This document shows, piece by piece, positions 10,778-23,110 of a stretch of DNA of 64,000 nt. The stretch is from positions 32,493,448-32,557,447 of the forward strand of contig OZ022510.1 of assembly GCA_963989385.1 (NCBI GenBank). The letters are read 5' to 3'. The position numbers and the translations under genes were made by a program. The stretch's first letter is position 1, and every line of letters starts with the position of its first letter. This stretch comes from Ctena decussata. Lineage: Eukaryota; Mollusca; Bivalvia; Lucinida; Lucinidae. The notes beneath the pieces are model-generated. The model saw only the letters and a list, made by a program, of their open reading frames with translations. It had not been told where the DNA came from and made no database searches.

Positions 10778-13700
10778 TTATAGACCTTGAGCTGACCATA
10801 GACCCCCCCCCCCAGGGGGAGTTTTGTACCCTATGATTTTCTAAAACTACATTATATATGAAACAAAATGACACATGTTAGCCCTCTGTACGTTGGGGCG
10901 TTAGCGTATGACGTCAACGTCAATTACACTACCCAAATTTACATATTAACGTTATAATAGAAGATACGCATTGTTATACACATGTTAGTATTCGCCCTAA
11001 AAACATGTTGGGTTTTGTCTGCTAGTGCATAAATCGCTGTTTCAAGTAATTGACATTGTCAAGGATAAGTTGACTAACCCGTGTAACGTAGTTTATATTG
11101 CATTTGACGTTTTTCCCCTTCAGTGTCTAAATACATGTAATATAAGGAGCAAATTGTAAGAATTTAAGTGTAGAGAAAAGTTACTGTCATATATATGACT
11201 GTTTCAATAGTCTAATATAAAAAGGAAACAAACTTTTACGTCTTACAAAACTCGTCAGCAGTCACGATAAATATGTAACGTATATAACCACAACAAAAAT
11301 GCAAAAAAAAAAACAAAAAAAAAAAAAACAGAATAAGACAAAATCGCTGATTTGGTGGACTGAAGTTTATATGTGCTCCCTCAATCTTCTTTGATTCATG
11401 CCCAGCTTAGAAAAGCTAGGCAGCAGTTAAATTAGCAGGGATACATTAAATGGGGACAGAAACTATTTTATTTTTGAAGAACTTAACCTACAAAATGACG
11501 AGAAAAGTTAAGAAAGCCAACATCAGCTGCATTTCATATTCAATGTTATCTTTAATTTGTCTTAAGTAGATACTGTTTTATATGTACATATGAAGAAATG
11601 TCAATGTTATGTGTCCTCAAACTATGAAAAAAAATCTAATAGTGTATTCTTAAAAAGCAATCTAACAGTAACATTACGTTACATAATGTAATATGTCGAG
11701 GAATAAGATTTGTGAGTCATCTGTTATCAAAAGTTTAGTTCCCTGGCAGCATGAAGTATTCATTGCTGTAGTATAAGCTTACCACTGGAAGTCAGATGGC
11801 AATTTTTAGCAATTAGAAATACACAAGAGTTCAGCAAGACGCACATAGATTGTTACAGCTGAAGCAATTTGACTTTGCCTTCAATTCAGTCTCTCTTAAA
11901 AGTGACTTCATAAAAATGATTTTTTTTTCAAATTTTATGCATTAAATGAAGTAAGTATAAGTTGGTATATGCTGCAACTGATTAGAATTTAGGTTCTTGT
12001 TATGATGGGGATAAAACCAATTTCGCTACCTGTGCTGTTGGCTGAGCCATTCAATTACCCTACATACAAATATGTAACTGTGATTACCAGCTGAGGCAAT
12101 CACAAGCAGTACCAACTCTGCCGGCATGCATTAACACCATTTTTCTATGCTGTCAGTCGAATCATCAGCCACGAGCCTCTTCGCACAGTAACTGCTTTAC
12201 ATGGGTTAGCAAATATGTGTGGCTCCCGTGATCATAACTTATATGTTAATTTGTGATCTACGTGATCTGTTTATGCAGCTCCCTGTCATCAAATACATTA
12301 CAAAATGTTAACAATGTGAAAATTTAAGGATTATAGAAATTGACATACTTTTTAACACATACAGCATTCTCTCTTCAGCCTGTTCAGGAGTTCTATTTTT
12401 CATTATGTTGTTACAAATATTTAACTGGTCAGATAATTTTGCAAACCCCATGGTTTTATTCCAAATTGCTGTTCATTTCAAGGACTAAAGGTGTTACGAA
12501 ATACAAATTTCAGTCAGACAATTTTCAATAATGTAACAACTAAAATTGGGGCTTTATTCTCTAAAAGTATTTAACATATTTGGACAATAATGATTTGATA
12601 AGCAGTAACATATGATAAATATGATAAATAAGCAGTTTACAACCATATTTATTGCTAAAAAGTAAACAGTATGGTAATACAAGGTCACAGAGATCAACTG
12701 CAGTAAGTTATTTAGGTTAGCCCTTCCTTGGCATGTATTGGTATGCACTATTTCTATCGTTTGATTATTTGCTCTTCAGAAATACTGTATTACTAGTTAT
12801 GGATATCGGAAATGAAGAAGCCATAAACTCTCAATAAATACGTTGTATACGTTACTTGTTTGGTCTTTCCTTTTTTTTGTCTTTCTTTTTTTCTCAATAT
12901 TATGCTGCAAAGCATATAACTACAGTGTAGGCAAATACATTCTGAAGGAGAAAAGCTAACATTTGCTCATAAATATCTGAACAGCGATGACAAACATTAA
13001 TATATTCTGTCATTTTCATTTGCCATTTTATTATGTGGGCAGAGCTACTGGAACACTGTCCCTGGAAAAAAAACATTTTTGCCCAACTAAACGTGTCTTT
13101 ATGTTCTTTAGTTAATAGATTCTTTAAGAGATGATTGAATGTAGTTAGATTCTTTAGGATATGGTTGAATCTAGTTAGACTTTAAAGAGCAAGAAACAAA
13201 AGCATAGAACTATAGATCATCATAAACATAGCATTTATAGATTGCTACAGTATACTAGTAAACTGCCAGTGTCTCTTTTCTGTATTAAATATTTCTGATA
13301 CTATTCTCCCAAACTCCTGGTTGACACATAATTGTTAGTTACATAAATGAACTAAGTAAGGCAATGTACTGACACTACCATTTATTTTTTTTTTCAAAAT
13401 TTTGTTTGTTTCTTAAATGTAACTCAGCAATGTTGTTTCCTCTGGTAGCGTAAAATATACGATAGTCTTACAAAAGTATACGCTGGCAGCAAATATCTAC
13501 ATTAGCTTTGATGCAGATCTGTATTTGACTTAAGCCTTCAAACTTCAGGTTTACTGTTCTGCTTTATAGTTTTTCAGTGTGCACGTAAAGTAAAAAGTAT
13601 GCAAAGACCAGGAACTGAAACAATCAAAATCCAAATCCAGCCCTCAAACCATAGTTGGAAACAACTAAGATTACAAATAATCAAGATACAGAGAACATAT

Positions 13701-15301
13701 GGCCAACCGAGTGAGCAACTTGTTCCCAAAAGGTGGCCACTCAGCAACCCAAACCGAACCAAAAATAATAAGAACATACATAAGGTAAAACATCACAGAA
13801 ACTCTATAAAGGCTATAACAAATCCTGTCAATAAACAAAGTGGAACTCTATTTTGCATTGTTGACTACTGATTATTTTATAGTTTTAAACTTAACACATC
13901 AAAACCGCTTAGCTTAAAATGGTATCAAACTGATTGCATATCATTTTATTCGAGCCCGATATGCAAAATCAATGCTGGCTTTAAATAGCTGCAGCTTTAT
14001 CTTTTCTGAAGTATTTTTTGTTGTTGGTGGTGGTGTTTTTTTCCGGATTTTGTTTTTGATTTTTTCAGCTGTATATAACAAAATTTCAGGTGTGTTACTG
14101 TCTTTAGAACTGAAATGTACAATCTGTAAAAGAAACAAACTGGGCAATGCCAATATGACATACTTTTATTTTTGATATAATAACAGAGTAAACAGCAAAA
14201 CCCGTTTTACATATGCAGAATATGTCACTGCCCTTAACATTACAATTTGAAGTATACTGTGTTTAATCACGTATAAAACACACCCCATGAATCCCTAAAA
14301 GTAATAACTGAGAGAAGTGTTGATAGGTTCAAGTACACAATATATCATAAGAACAACCCGACTTATATGTGTTATTTTTTATGTGACAGTGGAAAAAACC
14401 TGATTAAAGGTATTATGATAAAATATTTTAAATGTTAATGTTATTTACGTTACTACTAGTAATAGCTTATCATAGAAAATAAACCAGACTGCATTTTTTC
14501 TCTTATATTAGAAGATTCTTTTAAAAAGAAACTGCTACCAAAGAAAATAAAATGATTGTATCTTCAAATTATATGATTTTAACAAAAGTAGCCCTAGGTA
14601 ACGTTTATAATCGATCATTATGGCCGACTAAAATGCATTCAAAATATTGTTGAACTGTTCCTTGCTGTTTATATAGACTGGCGTATTCAATATTACATTT
14701 TACTGTTGTTTTCAATTCCAACAGTGTAGTTAAAGCACTTGAATTATACGGAAAGTGATAATTGTAATATTGAACATTCATAAGGGGATACTGTGTTCAA
14801 CATCCTATTTCTCCCAAAGTATACAAGATAGGAGAATAATTTTTGCAGATCTGAAAAGATCAATAAATCTTCTTTAACATAGTAACAAACATTTGGTCTA
14901 ATATTAAAGGAATAACTTACAAAAAGAAACTATTTTGGATGGAAATTGCAATTTTAATGGAGAGTAAAGAAAAACGTCACGTATATAACACTATGTAAGA
15001 TAAAGTGACGTTTCAAACATCATAACTTTTAGCTGTTGGATTGTTCTATCAGACTACATTATAATTTTAAACATAGGAACGTGATTTCTATTTTTTATAA
15101 TTTTTTATATTTTTTATTTTATGTTAATTATTTTAATGGGTAACGTAATGTAATAGGCTGTTACAGCTTAACGCCCCACTCGCCAGAGGGCTAACATGCT
15201 GCAAAATACTTCTAAGATGCTGGACTTTAAGAAAAGTATGGTCTACAAAACTCCCCCGGGGGGGGGGGGGAGGTAAACCATATCTGGCTCATGTCCTATT
15301 A
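10778..15301. mobile_element. Element J: 4.5-kb inverted-repeat DNA element, TSD TTA
   Basis: Body 10781-15298. Left end TAGACCTTGAGC, right end complement TAGGACATGAGC. Both arms then carry a run of 12 or more C, GGGGGAGTTTTGTA, and about 80 bp further in TGTTAGCCCTCTG...GGGGCGTTA. TTA at 10778-10780 and 15299-15301 is the target duplication: removing J restores CTCCTTAACCCATGG, the normal element H unit. A 3-bp TTA/TAA target is typical of PIF/Harbinger, but I see no transposase or Myb-like gene among the short frames, so the superfamily is open. Confidence 0.85.
11161..15140. other. Interior of element J, no gene seen
   Basis: About 4 kb of very AT-rich sequence. The longest open frames (60-90 codons at 13574-14175) lie over low-complexity DNA on both strands and match nothing I know. 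Homopolymer A tracts at about 11299-11330 and T-rich tracts at about 15090-15120 are the only notable composition. Confidence 0.5.
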
Positions 15302-17129
15302 ACCCATGGATGGATTCCTTTGATACTTGCACTTTAGTTAGATATTGGTCCAAAGTTTCCCAAACTACTACCCCCCCCCCCCCCCCCACCCTCAGTGACG
15401 TCAAGGTCATGGACTTAGAAAATTGTCGTTTTATTGATAGGATATTTTGGTTAAAGTTTTTTAAAGACACATATCTCCTGAACCCATAGATGAATTCTTT
15501 TTATATTTGCACTGTAGTTATATATTAGTCCAAAGTTTTACAGAGTTCTACCCCAACCCCGCTCAGTGACCTTGATGTCAAGGTCAGGGACTTAGGAAAT
15601 TTGGTCTTAATTAAAGTGTTCTAATTGCATACTGATTCATAATGCTTGGCAGAGATTTAGTTACACTTGAAGTTATGTTAGACACTTTTTTGAGTTTTTA
15701 CAAAACACTATATACTTACCCCACTGGATGACCTTTAGGTCAAGGTCCTTGACTTATAATTTTGTCTTAAAGATTTTAGTTTAAGTTATATATTTATGAA
15801 AACATAGTGTCACAGTGCCACAATTGACTCAGTTGATACTAATACTTGGACTGATGTTAGATAACTGTTCAAGGTTTTGTTATAGCTTTTGTTTATAAAT
15901 GTGTTATCATTATGGGCATGCTTGTCTGAAGTCTTATGCATAGCAGTCCACACCACCATAGCGACTGTGTGATGGGCAAGCAACTATTCAGGCGAGCTAT
16001 GCTGTCAGGCGACAGCTTTTGTTCAGTCTTCTTTTCATCTCTCTTGCACAAAAACTTACCCCATGCTACAAACCAAAAAAAGGGCACCAAATCTCAACAC
16101 TTATTGCCCCCTAATCATGATTTCTTTCAGAATCAGTGAATCTGAGAGAAAAAAAAAACAAGTCTGGAGAGGACATTTTTGAGGGGCAAATGAGGGTAAT
16201 GCTAATCTGTGTATCACATCATGTAACCAGAGACATTTACATATACTAGGTTTTAATATTTTAATCAATATCATGTTGGAATCCCTATTTCATAGAAAAC
16301 CTTCTGTTTACTTGTGTATTCTATACCAGTCTTGAACCCTTTGTCCTGGAGGGGACATTTTTGGGAAAATTTGGCAATTTACAAAAAATGGTGCTTTATT
16401 AAAAACTCGCAAGATAAGCTTTACTCTCTTTTTTCAGTGAAACTGAAGCTTCGAAACTACAACATTTGGTAAATTATAGACAGCTAATCTTCATCATTTC
16501 TATATATTAAACTAACAAATTATGCTAATTTCAGAATGAGACGATTTTTGGTCCCAAAAAACAGACATTTTGGCAGTTTATGCAAAAACTACTGGACCGA
16601 TTCTCATCAAATTTTCACCATTTGTAGAATACAACCATATGCATTGAATGCAAATGTAATATTGAACAATATATTTTATTCTGTGAAGAAATGAAGCCCC
16701 AAAAACACATTTTCTGTAACTCCAATTTAATGTGAAAGTGCCCTCTTGCAATGCCATTTCAACACAAGCAGGACAGTAATTGGGACTCCACGCCTGTATT
16801 GTATTTTTACCATTTTATCTAACATTATGAAATCGAAAGTAGGTCATTTTAGTTGCCAACTAAAATGACCCAATTAAGTTTTCAAACCATTTTTTATATG
16901 AAACCTAATGTTTTATTTCCCAAAAACTGGCTGATCATGGTCATTTACAATGACGAAGCTACACTGAGAAGCTTGTAGCGATGCCTCATGATACAATTTT
17001 TCATGCTGATAGAGCAATGGGGCCTTTAAAGATGAATGAGTAGAATTTCTGGGCAGGCAACTCTGCCTTTCAGGGGCAGGCAAAGTAACTTTGCCTTTCT
17101 TAATGTCGGTCAACTCTTAAAGGAATGAA

Positions 17130-17340
17130 TGTGTAATATCAAATATCGCTTACATCAGGGTGACTTCTAGTTCCCCGTTCTGCTCTCAGGTAAACATGGA
17201 GAGTGCGGGCCGTGCTGCTAAGGACTTCTATGATTAAAGCGAGGATTTTCCCCATTAGACCGGCGCGACAGGTCCGAATTTTCAAAGTATAAAGTGTGCA
17301 AATTTTTCTTATCAGAGCTTCCACAAATATGTAAACCGTA
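17130..17340 (-). repeat. Dispersed repeat U
   Basis: Contains CTTACATCAGGGTGACTTCT, TCTGCTCTCAGGTAAACATGG and AAGGACTTCTATGATTAAAG. The first part matches 4496-4556 and the second matches the reverse of 18110-18145. Non-coding. Confidence 0.55.
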
Positions 17341-17644
17341 TGATATCAGATCATTTGTGATTCAGACCCAAAGACATTGGAGATAATCCATTCTGACCCT
17401 ACGTACCCTAAATTAAAGGTTTTCGCATACCTCATCTTTTGAGGTAATAAAAGTATTGAAACCAGTCATTCATTCCATACATTTTTGTCATAAATGCATG
17501 CTAAATACACGCATATCACAATACAAAGCAATGATTTTCTTCTTGTTACGCCTGACTGGCATTTAAACATGCAAAACCATAGTTACACTTCCGGTCAAAA
17601 CGGCCAAAATAGAACGCTTCACTATAATTAAGGTACAAGTACTT

Positions 17645-17750
17645 TCCCCCCCCCCCCCCCCGTGACCCAGCATTTCCTTCATTCAGCGGACTTATGTGAT
17701 CCAAGTACGAAATATATATGAGTGGGAAGCTGAGTCACGGGGGGGAACGA
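17645..17750. repeat. Foldback with poly-C / poly-G arms
   Basis: CCCCCCCGTGACCCAGC at about 17657 pairs with GCTGAGTCACGGGGGGG ending near 17745, with one mismatch in 17. The loop is about 60 nt. The 16-C tract at 17646 extends beyond the stem. No coding potential. Confidence 0.65.
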
Positions 17751-18090
17751 TACTCAGTAAGCGAAAGAAGAAGAATGGTCAACAGTAGCTCTGTGATCTT
17801 CAAGGATTATATTGTGTGCCATGACCTTGAAATGAGGTCAAGGTCACATATATATAGTCAAAACTATCCAGTCTTGTCTGTTATGTAAGTGATGTAAGTC
17901 AAAAAAGGGTGAAATGTATACAATAATTCATTATTTCAACGATCAGTTTGAGGATAATTTACAATTTATCTCAACAATGACGTCAACGTCTACGTATGTT
18001 TAACGTACTTTACATAGACACAAACAGTTGAAAATTCATTTGTCATGCAAGTTACATGTCATAGTCAAAAACGCAAAGCAGAAGTCAGTG
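17751..18090. other. No gene; TCAAGGTCA motif
   Basis: Only a GACCTTGAAATGAGGTCAAGGTCA motif near 17820-17842 stands out, similar in wording to the motifs of elements G and H. Otherwise nothing identified. Confidence 0.4.
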
Positions 18091-18282
18091 ATCCGTATAA
18101 CTTTTATATCATGGGGAAAATTCACGCCTTAACCATAGAAGTCCTTTGGATAATAGTAGGACAAGGGCCTACTGTGTTTCCCGTAGGTACGAGTTGGGGT
18201 CGTTTGGACATTTTTATCTTGCCTGTAATCTCGTATAGACTGAATACTGTTTCAAAGAGCTGTTAACCAAAACAACCAGCCA
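18091..18282 (+). mobile_element. SINE-B, diverged 5'-altered copy
   Basis: From 18145 the sequence follows SINE-B: TAGTAGGACAAGGGCCTACTG, then GGTACGAGTTGGGG, TTTGGACATTTTT, TATAGACTGAATACTG, CTGTTAACCAAAACAACC. The head is replaced by repeat U material (ATGGGGAAAATTCACGCC). No target duplication found. Confidence 0.7.
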
Positions 18283-18565
18283 TCCTTCGTCTTTTTGTCT
18301 ACCTACCTGCTGCCTTTGTCTTTATGTTTCCTCTTGATTGTCTGGTAGTGGACTATGGTCTGCTCTGCGGATCATTTTTCGTATTGAAATTCATGAGGCG
18401 GAAGCACAGTCTGGCCCCTATGCCATGAGCAAGGGTGCTACACCGGATTCTTTAATCGTATTGAGGCTGCACATTAGTAGACTTGTTAAAATTATTAGAC
18501 AGTGGCTCTGGACGATTTCTGGAATAGCATCGTTTTCAAGCTTGCCAGTGCTCTCTGTTTCCCAC

Positions 18566-18742
18566 AGCGTTAAATGTTCTGTGGTGTTTGACGGTTCAGA
18601 GTGGTTTGACTTTGATCTGTCAGGGAGGAGCGTATTTGCATTTTTCTTGTTTGTTTGTTTGATTTATCCTTATCATCTTCTCAGAGATGGAGCGGCTGGT
18701 GATCTCGCTCGTCCGCTTGTTTGGATGTGGATGAAAGCTCCA
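18566..18742 (+). repeat. Dispersed repeat D, copy 3
   Basis: GTTCTGTGGTGTTTGACGG, TTCAGAGTGGTTTGAC, TCTGTCAGGGAGGAGCG and ATCTCGCTCGTCCGCTTG match the copy at 6446-6612. It runs directly into tandem array E. An overlapping 135-codon open frame has no recognisable domain and I do not call it a gene. Confidence 0.65.
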
Positions 18743-19151
18743 TAGATACGCCTGGGGAAGATCTATTGAAAGCAGCGACACATATCAAGTCATTACCTGT
18801 TTTTCACGGTTGATTGATCATAGAAAAAATATTCACCTGTTACGTTTAGCTCAGTTTCTAAATAACAAGGGTTAGAGGCTTCTACAAACTTGCTTCGTAG
18901 ATACACAGGGGATGATCCACTAAAAGCAGTGAAGCATATTGTGCCAAGACCTTTATTTCACGGTTGATTGAACGTAGAAAAAAAATCACCTATTGCGTTT
19001 AGCTCAGTTCATAAGTACTACTTAGTAGCCACAAGGGCTCGAGTCTTCAAACTTGCTCCATAGGTACATATTGCCAAGATCTACTAAAACAGCGGTGCAT
19101 ATTCTCCCATGACTTATATTATACGCTTGACTGAACATAGAACTAGAAAAT
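18740..19151 (+). repeat. Tandem array E, first block
   Basis: Diverged units of roughly 160 bp marked by GATCTACTGAAAGCAG, GATGCATAT, CACGGTTGATTGAACATAG, CACCTGTTGCGTTTAGCTCA and GGGCTAGAGTCTTCAAACTT. The array is interrupted by element F and resumes at 23219. Confidence 0.8.
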
Positions 19152-19220
19152 GTGTTTATGAAACACTATGCCCCCAACCATATGCTTGTCTCTAGAGAAG
19201 GTTCATCCAATAATGCTTGT

Positions 19221-20186
19221 ACCTTTGTACCATAGGCTTACAATGCACTAAGTCGAAAAAAGGGCTTAACTCAGTCAAAAATTTACGAATTGTTTTCAAA
19301 AGTTAATCAGGTCATCTACACCTTGGGCAATATCAACCTGCAAAAATCATGATCCTAGCATCAGGGGTTCTCCAGATATTTTGTTCACAAGCTTCCATAG
19401 GCAAATAATGCTCTAAGTTGGAAAAGGGGCATAACTCAATCCAAAATTTACAAATTATTTTCAAAAGTTTATCAGGTCATCTACACCACAGGCAGTATCT
19501 TCCTGCATAAAATCATGCTCCTAGCATCAGGTGTTCTTGAGATATTTTGTTCACAAGTTTCCATAGGCTTACAATGCACTAAGTCGAAAAAGGTGCATAA
19601 CTCAATCAAAAGTTAATCAGGTCATCTACACCACAGGCAGTATCTTCCTGCAAAAAATCATGCTCCTAACATCAGGGGTTCTTGAGATATTTTGTTCACA
19701 AGGTTCCATAGGCTTACAATGCACTAAGTCGAAAAAGGGGCATAACTTTGTCAAAAAATCACGAATTTGTTTCAAAAGTTAATCAGGTCATCTACACCTT
19801 GGGCATTGTCATCCTGCAAAACCTCATGATCCTAGCATCAGGGGTTCTTGAGATATTTTGTTCACAAGCTTCCATAGGCAAATAATGCACTAAGTTGAAA
19901 AAGGGGCATAACTCAATCCAAAATTTACAAATTATTTTCAAAAGTTAATCAGGTCATCTACACCACAGGCAGTATCCCCCTGCATAAAATCATGCTCCTA
20001 GCATCAGGGGTTCTTGAGATATTTTGTTCACAAGGTTCCACAGGCTAAGTCGAAAAAGGGGCATAACTCTGGAAATACATTGCCGGCGGAAAAATAAAAA
20101 AAATACGGGTCTGCTGATTTTCCATACTGATTATGTGTATAAAGTTTCAAGTTCCTAGCTCTTATTGTCCTTGACTATATGCAAGG
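19221..20186 (+). repeat. About 165-bp tandem units within F
   Basis: Successive units begin near 19232, 19397, 19562, 19706 and 19873, each with ATGCACTAAGTCGAAAAAGG, GGGCATAACTC, AAAAGTTAATCAGGTCATCT, CACCTTGGGCA or CACCACAGGCAGTATC, and CTTGAGATATTTTGTTCACA. Units alternate between a TTGGGCA type and a CACAGGCAG type, the precursor of the higher-order unit. Confidence 0.85.
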
Positions 20187-23110
20187 GTACCTTTGTACCA
20201 TAGGCCTCAATGCACTAAGTCGAAAAAGGGGAATAACTTGATAAAAAAATCACGAATTTTTTCAAAAGTTAATCAGGTCATCTACACCACAGGCAGTATC
20301 TTCCTGCAAATAATCATGCTCCTAGCTTCAGGGGTTCTTGAGATATTTTGTTCACAAGGTTCCATAAGCTTACAATGCACTAAGTCGAAAAAGGGGCATA
20401 ACTCGGTCAAAAATTCACGAATTTGTTTCAAAAGTTAATCAGGTCATCTACACCTTGGGCATTCTCATCTTGCAAAGCCTCATGATCCTAGCATTAGGGG
20501 TTCTTGAGATATTTTGTTCACAAGGTTCCACAGGCTAAGTCGAAAAAAGGGGCATAACTCTGGAAATACATTGCCGGCGGAAAAATAAAAAAATACGGGT
20601 CTGCTTATTTCCCATACTGATCATGTGTATAAAGTTTCAAGTTCCAAGCTCTTGTTGTTCTTGACTATATGTAAGGGTACCTTTGTACCATAGGCTTCAA
20701 TGCACTAAGTTGAAAAAGGGGAATAACTTGATAAAAAATTCACGAATTTTTTTCAAAAGTTAATCAGGTCATCTACACCACAGGCAGTATCTTCCTGCAA
20801 AAAATCATGTTCCTAGCTTCAGGGGTTCTCATGTTCCTAGCTTCAGGGGTTCTTGAGATATTTTGTTCACAAGGTTCCATAGGCTTACAATGCACTAAGT
20901 CGAAAAAGGGGCATAACTCGGTCAAAAATTCATGGATTTGTTTCAAAAGTTTATCAGGAAATCTACACCTTGGGCATTCTTATCTTGTAAAGCCTCATGA
21001 TCCTAGCATCAGGGGTTCTTGAGATATTTTGTTCACAATGTTCCACAGGCTAAGTCGAAAAAGGGGCATAACTCTGGAAATACATTGCCGGCGGAAAAAT
21101 AAAAAAAATACGGGTCTGCTTATTTTCCATACTGATCATGTGTATAAAGTTTCAAGTTCCTAGCTCTTATTGTTCTTGACTATATGTAAGGGTACCTTTG
21201 TACCATAGGCTTCAATGCACTATGTCGAAAAAGGGGAATAACTCGATCAAAAATTCACGAATTTTTTTAAAAAGTTAAGCAGGTCATCTACACCACAGGC
21301 AGTATCTTCCTGCAAATAATCATGCTCCTAGCTTCAGGGGTTCTTGAGATATTTTGTTCACAAGGTTCCATAAGCTTACAATGCACTAAGTCGAAAATGG
21401 GGCATAACTCGGTCAAAACTTCACGAATTTGTTTCAAAAGTTAATCAGGTCATCTACACCTTGGGCATTCTCATCTTGCAAAGCCTCATGATCTTAGCAT
21501 CAGGGTTTCTTGAGATATTTTGTTCACAAGGTTCACAGGCTAAGTCGAAAAAGGGGCATAACTCTGGAAATACATTGCCGGCGGAAAAATAAAAAAATAC
21601 TGGTCTGCTTATTTTCCATACTGATCATGTGTATAAAGTTTCAAGTTCCTAGCTCTTATTGTTCTTGACTATATGTAAGGGTACCTTTGTACCATAGGCT
21701 TCAATGCACTATGTCGAAAAAGGGGAATAACTCGATCAAAAATTCACGAATTTTTTTCAAAAGTTAATCAGGTCATCTACACAACAGGCAGTATCTTCCT
21801 GCAAATAATCTTGCTCCTAGCTTCAGGGGTTCTTGAGATATTTTGTTCACAAAGTTCATAGGCTTACAATGCACTAAGTCGAAAATGGGGCATAACTCGG
21901 TCAAAAATTCACGAATTTGTTTCAAAAGTTAATCAGGTCATCTACTCCTTGGGCATTCTCATCTTGCAAAGCCTCATGATCCTAGCGTCAGGGGTTCTTG
22001 AGATATTTTGTTCACAAGGTTCCACAGGCTAAGTCGAAAAAGGGGCATAACTCTGGAAATACATTGCCGGCGGAAAAATAAAAAAATACGGGTCTGCTTA
22101 TTTTCCATACTGATCATGTGTATAAAGTTTCAAGTTCCTAGCTCTTATTGTTCTTGACTATATGTAAGGGTACCTTTGTACCATAGGCTTCAATGCACTA
22201 TGTCGAAAAAGGGGAATAACTCGATCAAAAATTCACGAATTTTTTTCAAAAGTTAATCAGGTCATCTACACCACAGGCAGTATCTTCCTGCAAATAATCA
22301 TGCTCCTAGCTTCAGGGGTTCTTGAGATATTTTGTTCACAAGGTTCCATAGGCTAACAATGCACTAAGTCGAAAATGGGGCATAACTCGGTCAAAAATTC
22401 ACGAATTTGTTTCAAAAGTTAATCAGGTCATCTACACCTTGGGCATTCTCAGCTTGCAAAGCCTCATGATCCTAGCATCAGGGGTTCTTGAGATATTTTG
22501 TTCACAAGGTTCCACAGGCTAAGTCGAAAAAGGGGCATAACTCTGGAAATACATTGCCGGCGGAAAAATAAAAAAATACGGGTCTGCTTATTTTCCATAC
22601 TGATCATGTGTATAAAGTTTCAAGTTCCTAGCTCTTATTGTTCTTGACTATATGTAAGGGTACCTTTGTACCATAGGCCTCAATGCACTATGTCGAAAAA
22701 GGGGAATAACTCGATCAAAAATTCACGAGTTTTTTCCAAAAGTTAATCAGGTCATCTACACCACAGTGAATATCTTCCTGCAAAAATTCATGCTCCTAGC
22801 TTCAGGGGTTCTTGAGATATTTTGTTCACAAGGTTCCATAGGCTTACAATGCACTAAGTCGAAAATGGGCATAACTCGGTCGAAAATTCACGAATTTGTT
22901 TCAAAAGTTAATCAGGTCATCTACACCTTGGGCATTCTCATGCTGCAAAACCTCATGATCCTAGCATCAGGGGTTCTTGAGATATTTTGTTCACAAGGTT
23001 CCACAGGCAGAGTCGAAAAAGGGGCATAACTTTTGAAATATGTGACCCGCGGAAAAAAGAAAAAACACGTGTTCGCTTATTTTCCATACTGATCATGTGT
23101 ATAAAGTTTC
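20187..23110 (+). repeat. 490-bp higher-order tandem repeat within F
   Basis: GTACCTTTGTACCATAGG recurs at 20187, 20677, 21192, 21681, 22170 and 22660, giving periods of 490, 515, 489, 489 and 490. Each unit has one CACAGGCAG-type and one TTGGGCA-type 165-bp repeat plus a distinct third block with TTGCCGGCGGAAAAATAAAA. The 515-bp unit carries a local duplication of about 25 bp at 20809-20850. Units are far more alike than the flanking 165-bp repeats, so they spread recently as a block. Confidence 0.9.

Larger units (their letters stand above)
10480..15998 (+). mobile_element. Element H: tandem-unit element with AGCTCGCCTGAA ends
   Basis: Starts AGCTCGCCTGAACGAAAGTT, which folds into a CCTGAAC/GTTCAGG hairpin, and ends TTCAGGCGAGCT at 15998, the complement of the first 12 bases. 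Inside are a GGCGTC-type simple repeat at 10527-10556 and diverged units of about 190-240 bp marked by TTAACCCATGGATGGATTC, ACTTGCACTGTAGTTAGATA and TGACCTTGATGTCAAGGTCA. It is split by element J at 10781-15298. No gene. The architecture resembles the tandem-repeat, hairpin-ended elements common in bivalves (Helentron-associated); that class is inferred. Confidence 0.7.
7235..16747. mobile_element. Element I: 9.5-kb inverted-repeat DNA element, TSD TCTT
   Basis: Begins GGGCACTTTCACATTAAATT at 7239 and ends with its complement at 16743; the repeat is about 24 bp with one mismatch. TCTT at 7235-7238 and 16744-16747 is the target duplication. Without the nested elements it is about 4 kb. It contains the motif CCTGGAGTGGAC/CTGGAGGGGACATTTTT several times (8142, 8484, 8835, 10458, 16163, 16343), spaced near 350 bp in the left part, and an array at 9410-10000. 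No open frame suggests a transposase, so it is non-autonomous or dead. The superfamily is not identified. Confidence 0.8.
7045..17039 (-). mobile_element. Family C element, minus copy, split by element I
   Basis: TTAA at 7045-7048 followed by AGTCTCCATAGTCCTGTCAG; the other end is GATAGAGCAATGGGGCC then TTAA at 17036-17039. Without the insert the copy is about 480 bp, the same as the uninterrupted copy at 59851-60331. The insert (7239-16743) sits inside CCGTCTTGCAATGCC and duplicated TCTT. Confidence 0.85.

Noticed and set aside
13574..14175. Four frames of 67-90 codons inside element J, possible transposase remains
   Set aside because: They occur on both strands in AT-rich sequence and show no DDE, Myb or zinc-finger pattern.
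18338..18745. 135-codon plus-strand frame
   Set aside because: Overlaps dispersed repeat D, which exists in non-coding form at 6446-6612; no recognisable domain.
20193..23029. Repeated frames of about 70-87 codons on the plus strand (ASGVLEIFCSQGS text)
   Set aside because: They follow the 165-bp and 490-bp tandem units of element F; no domain, and copies carry stops at different places.
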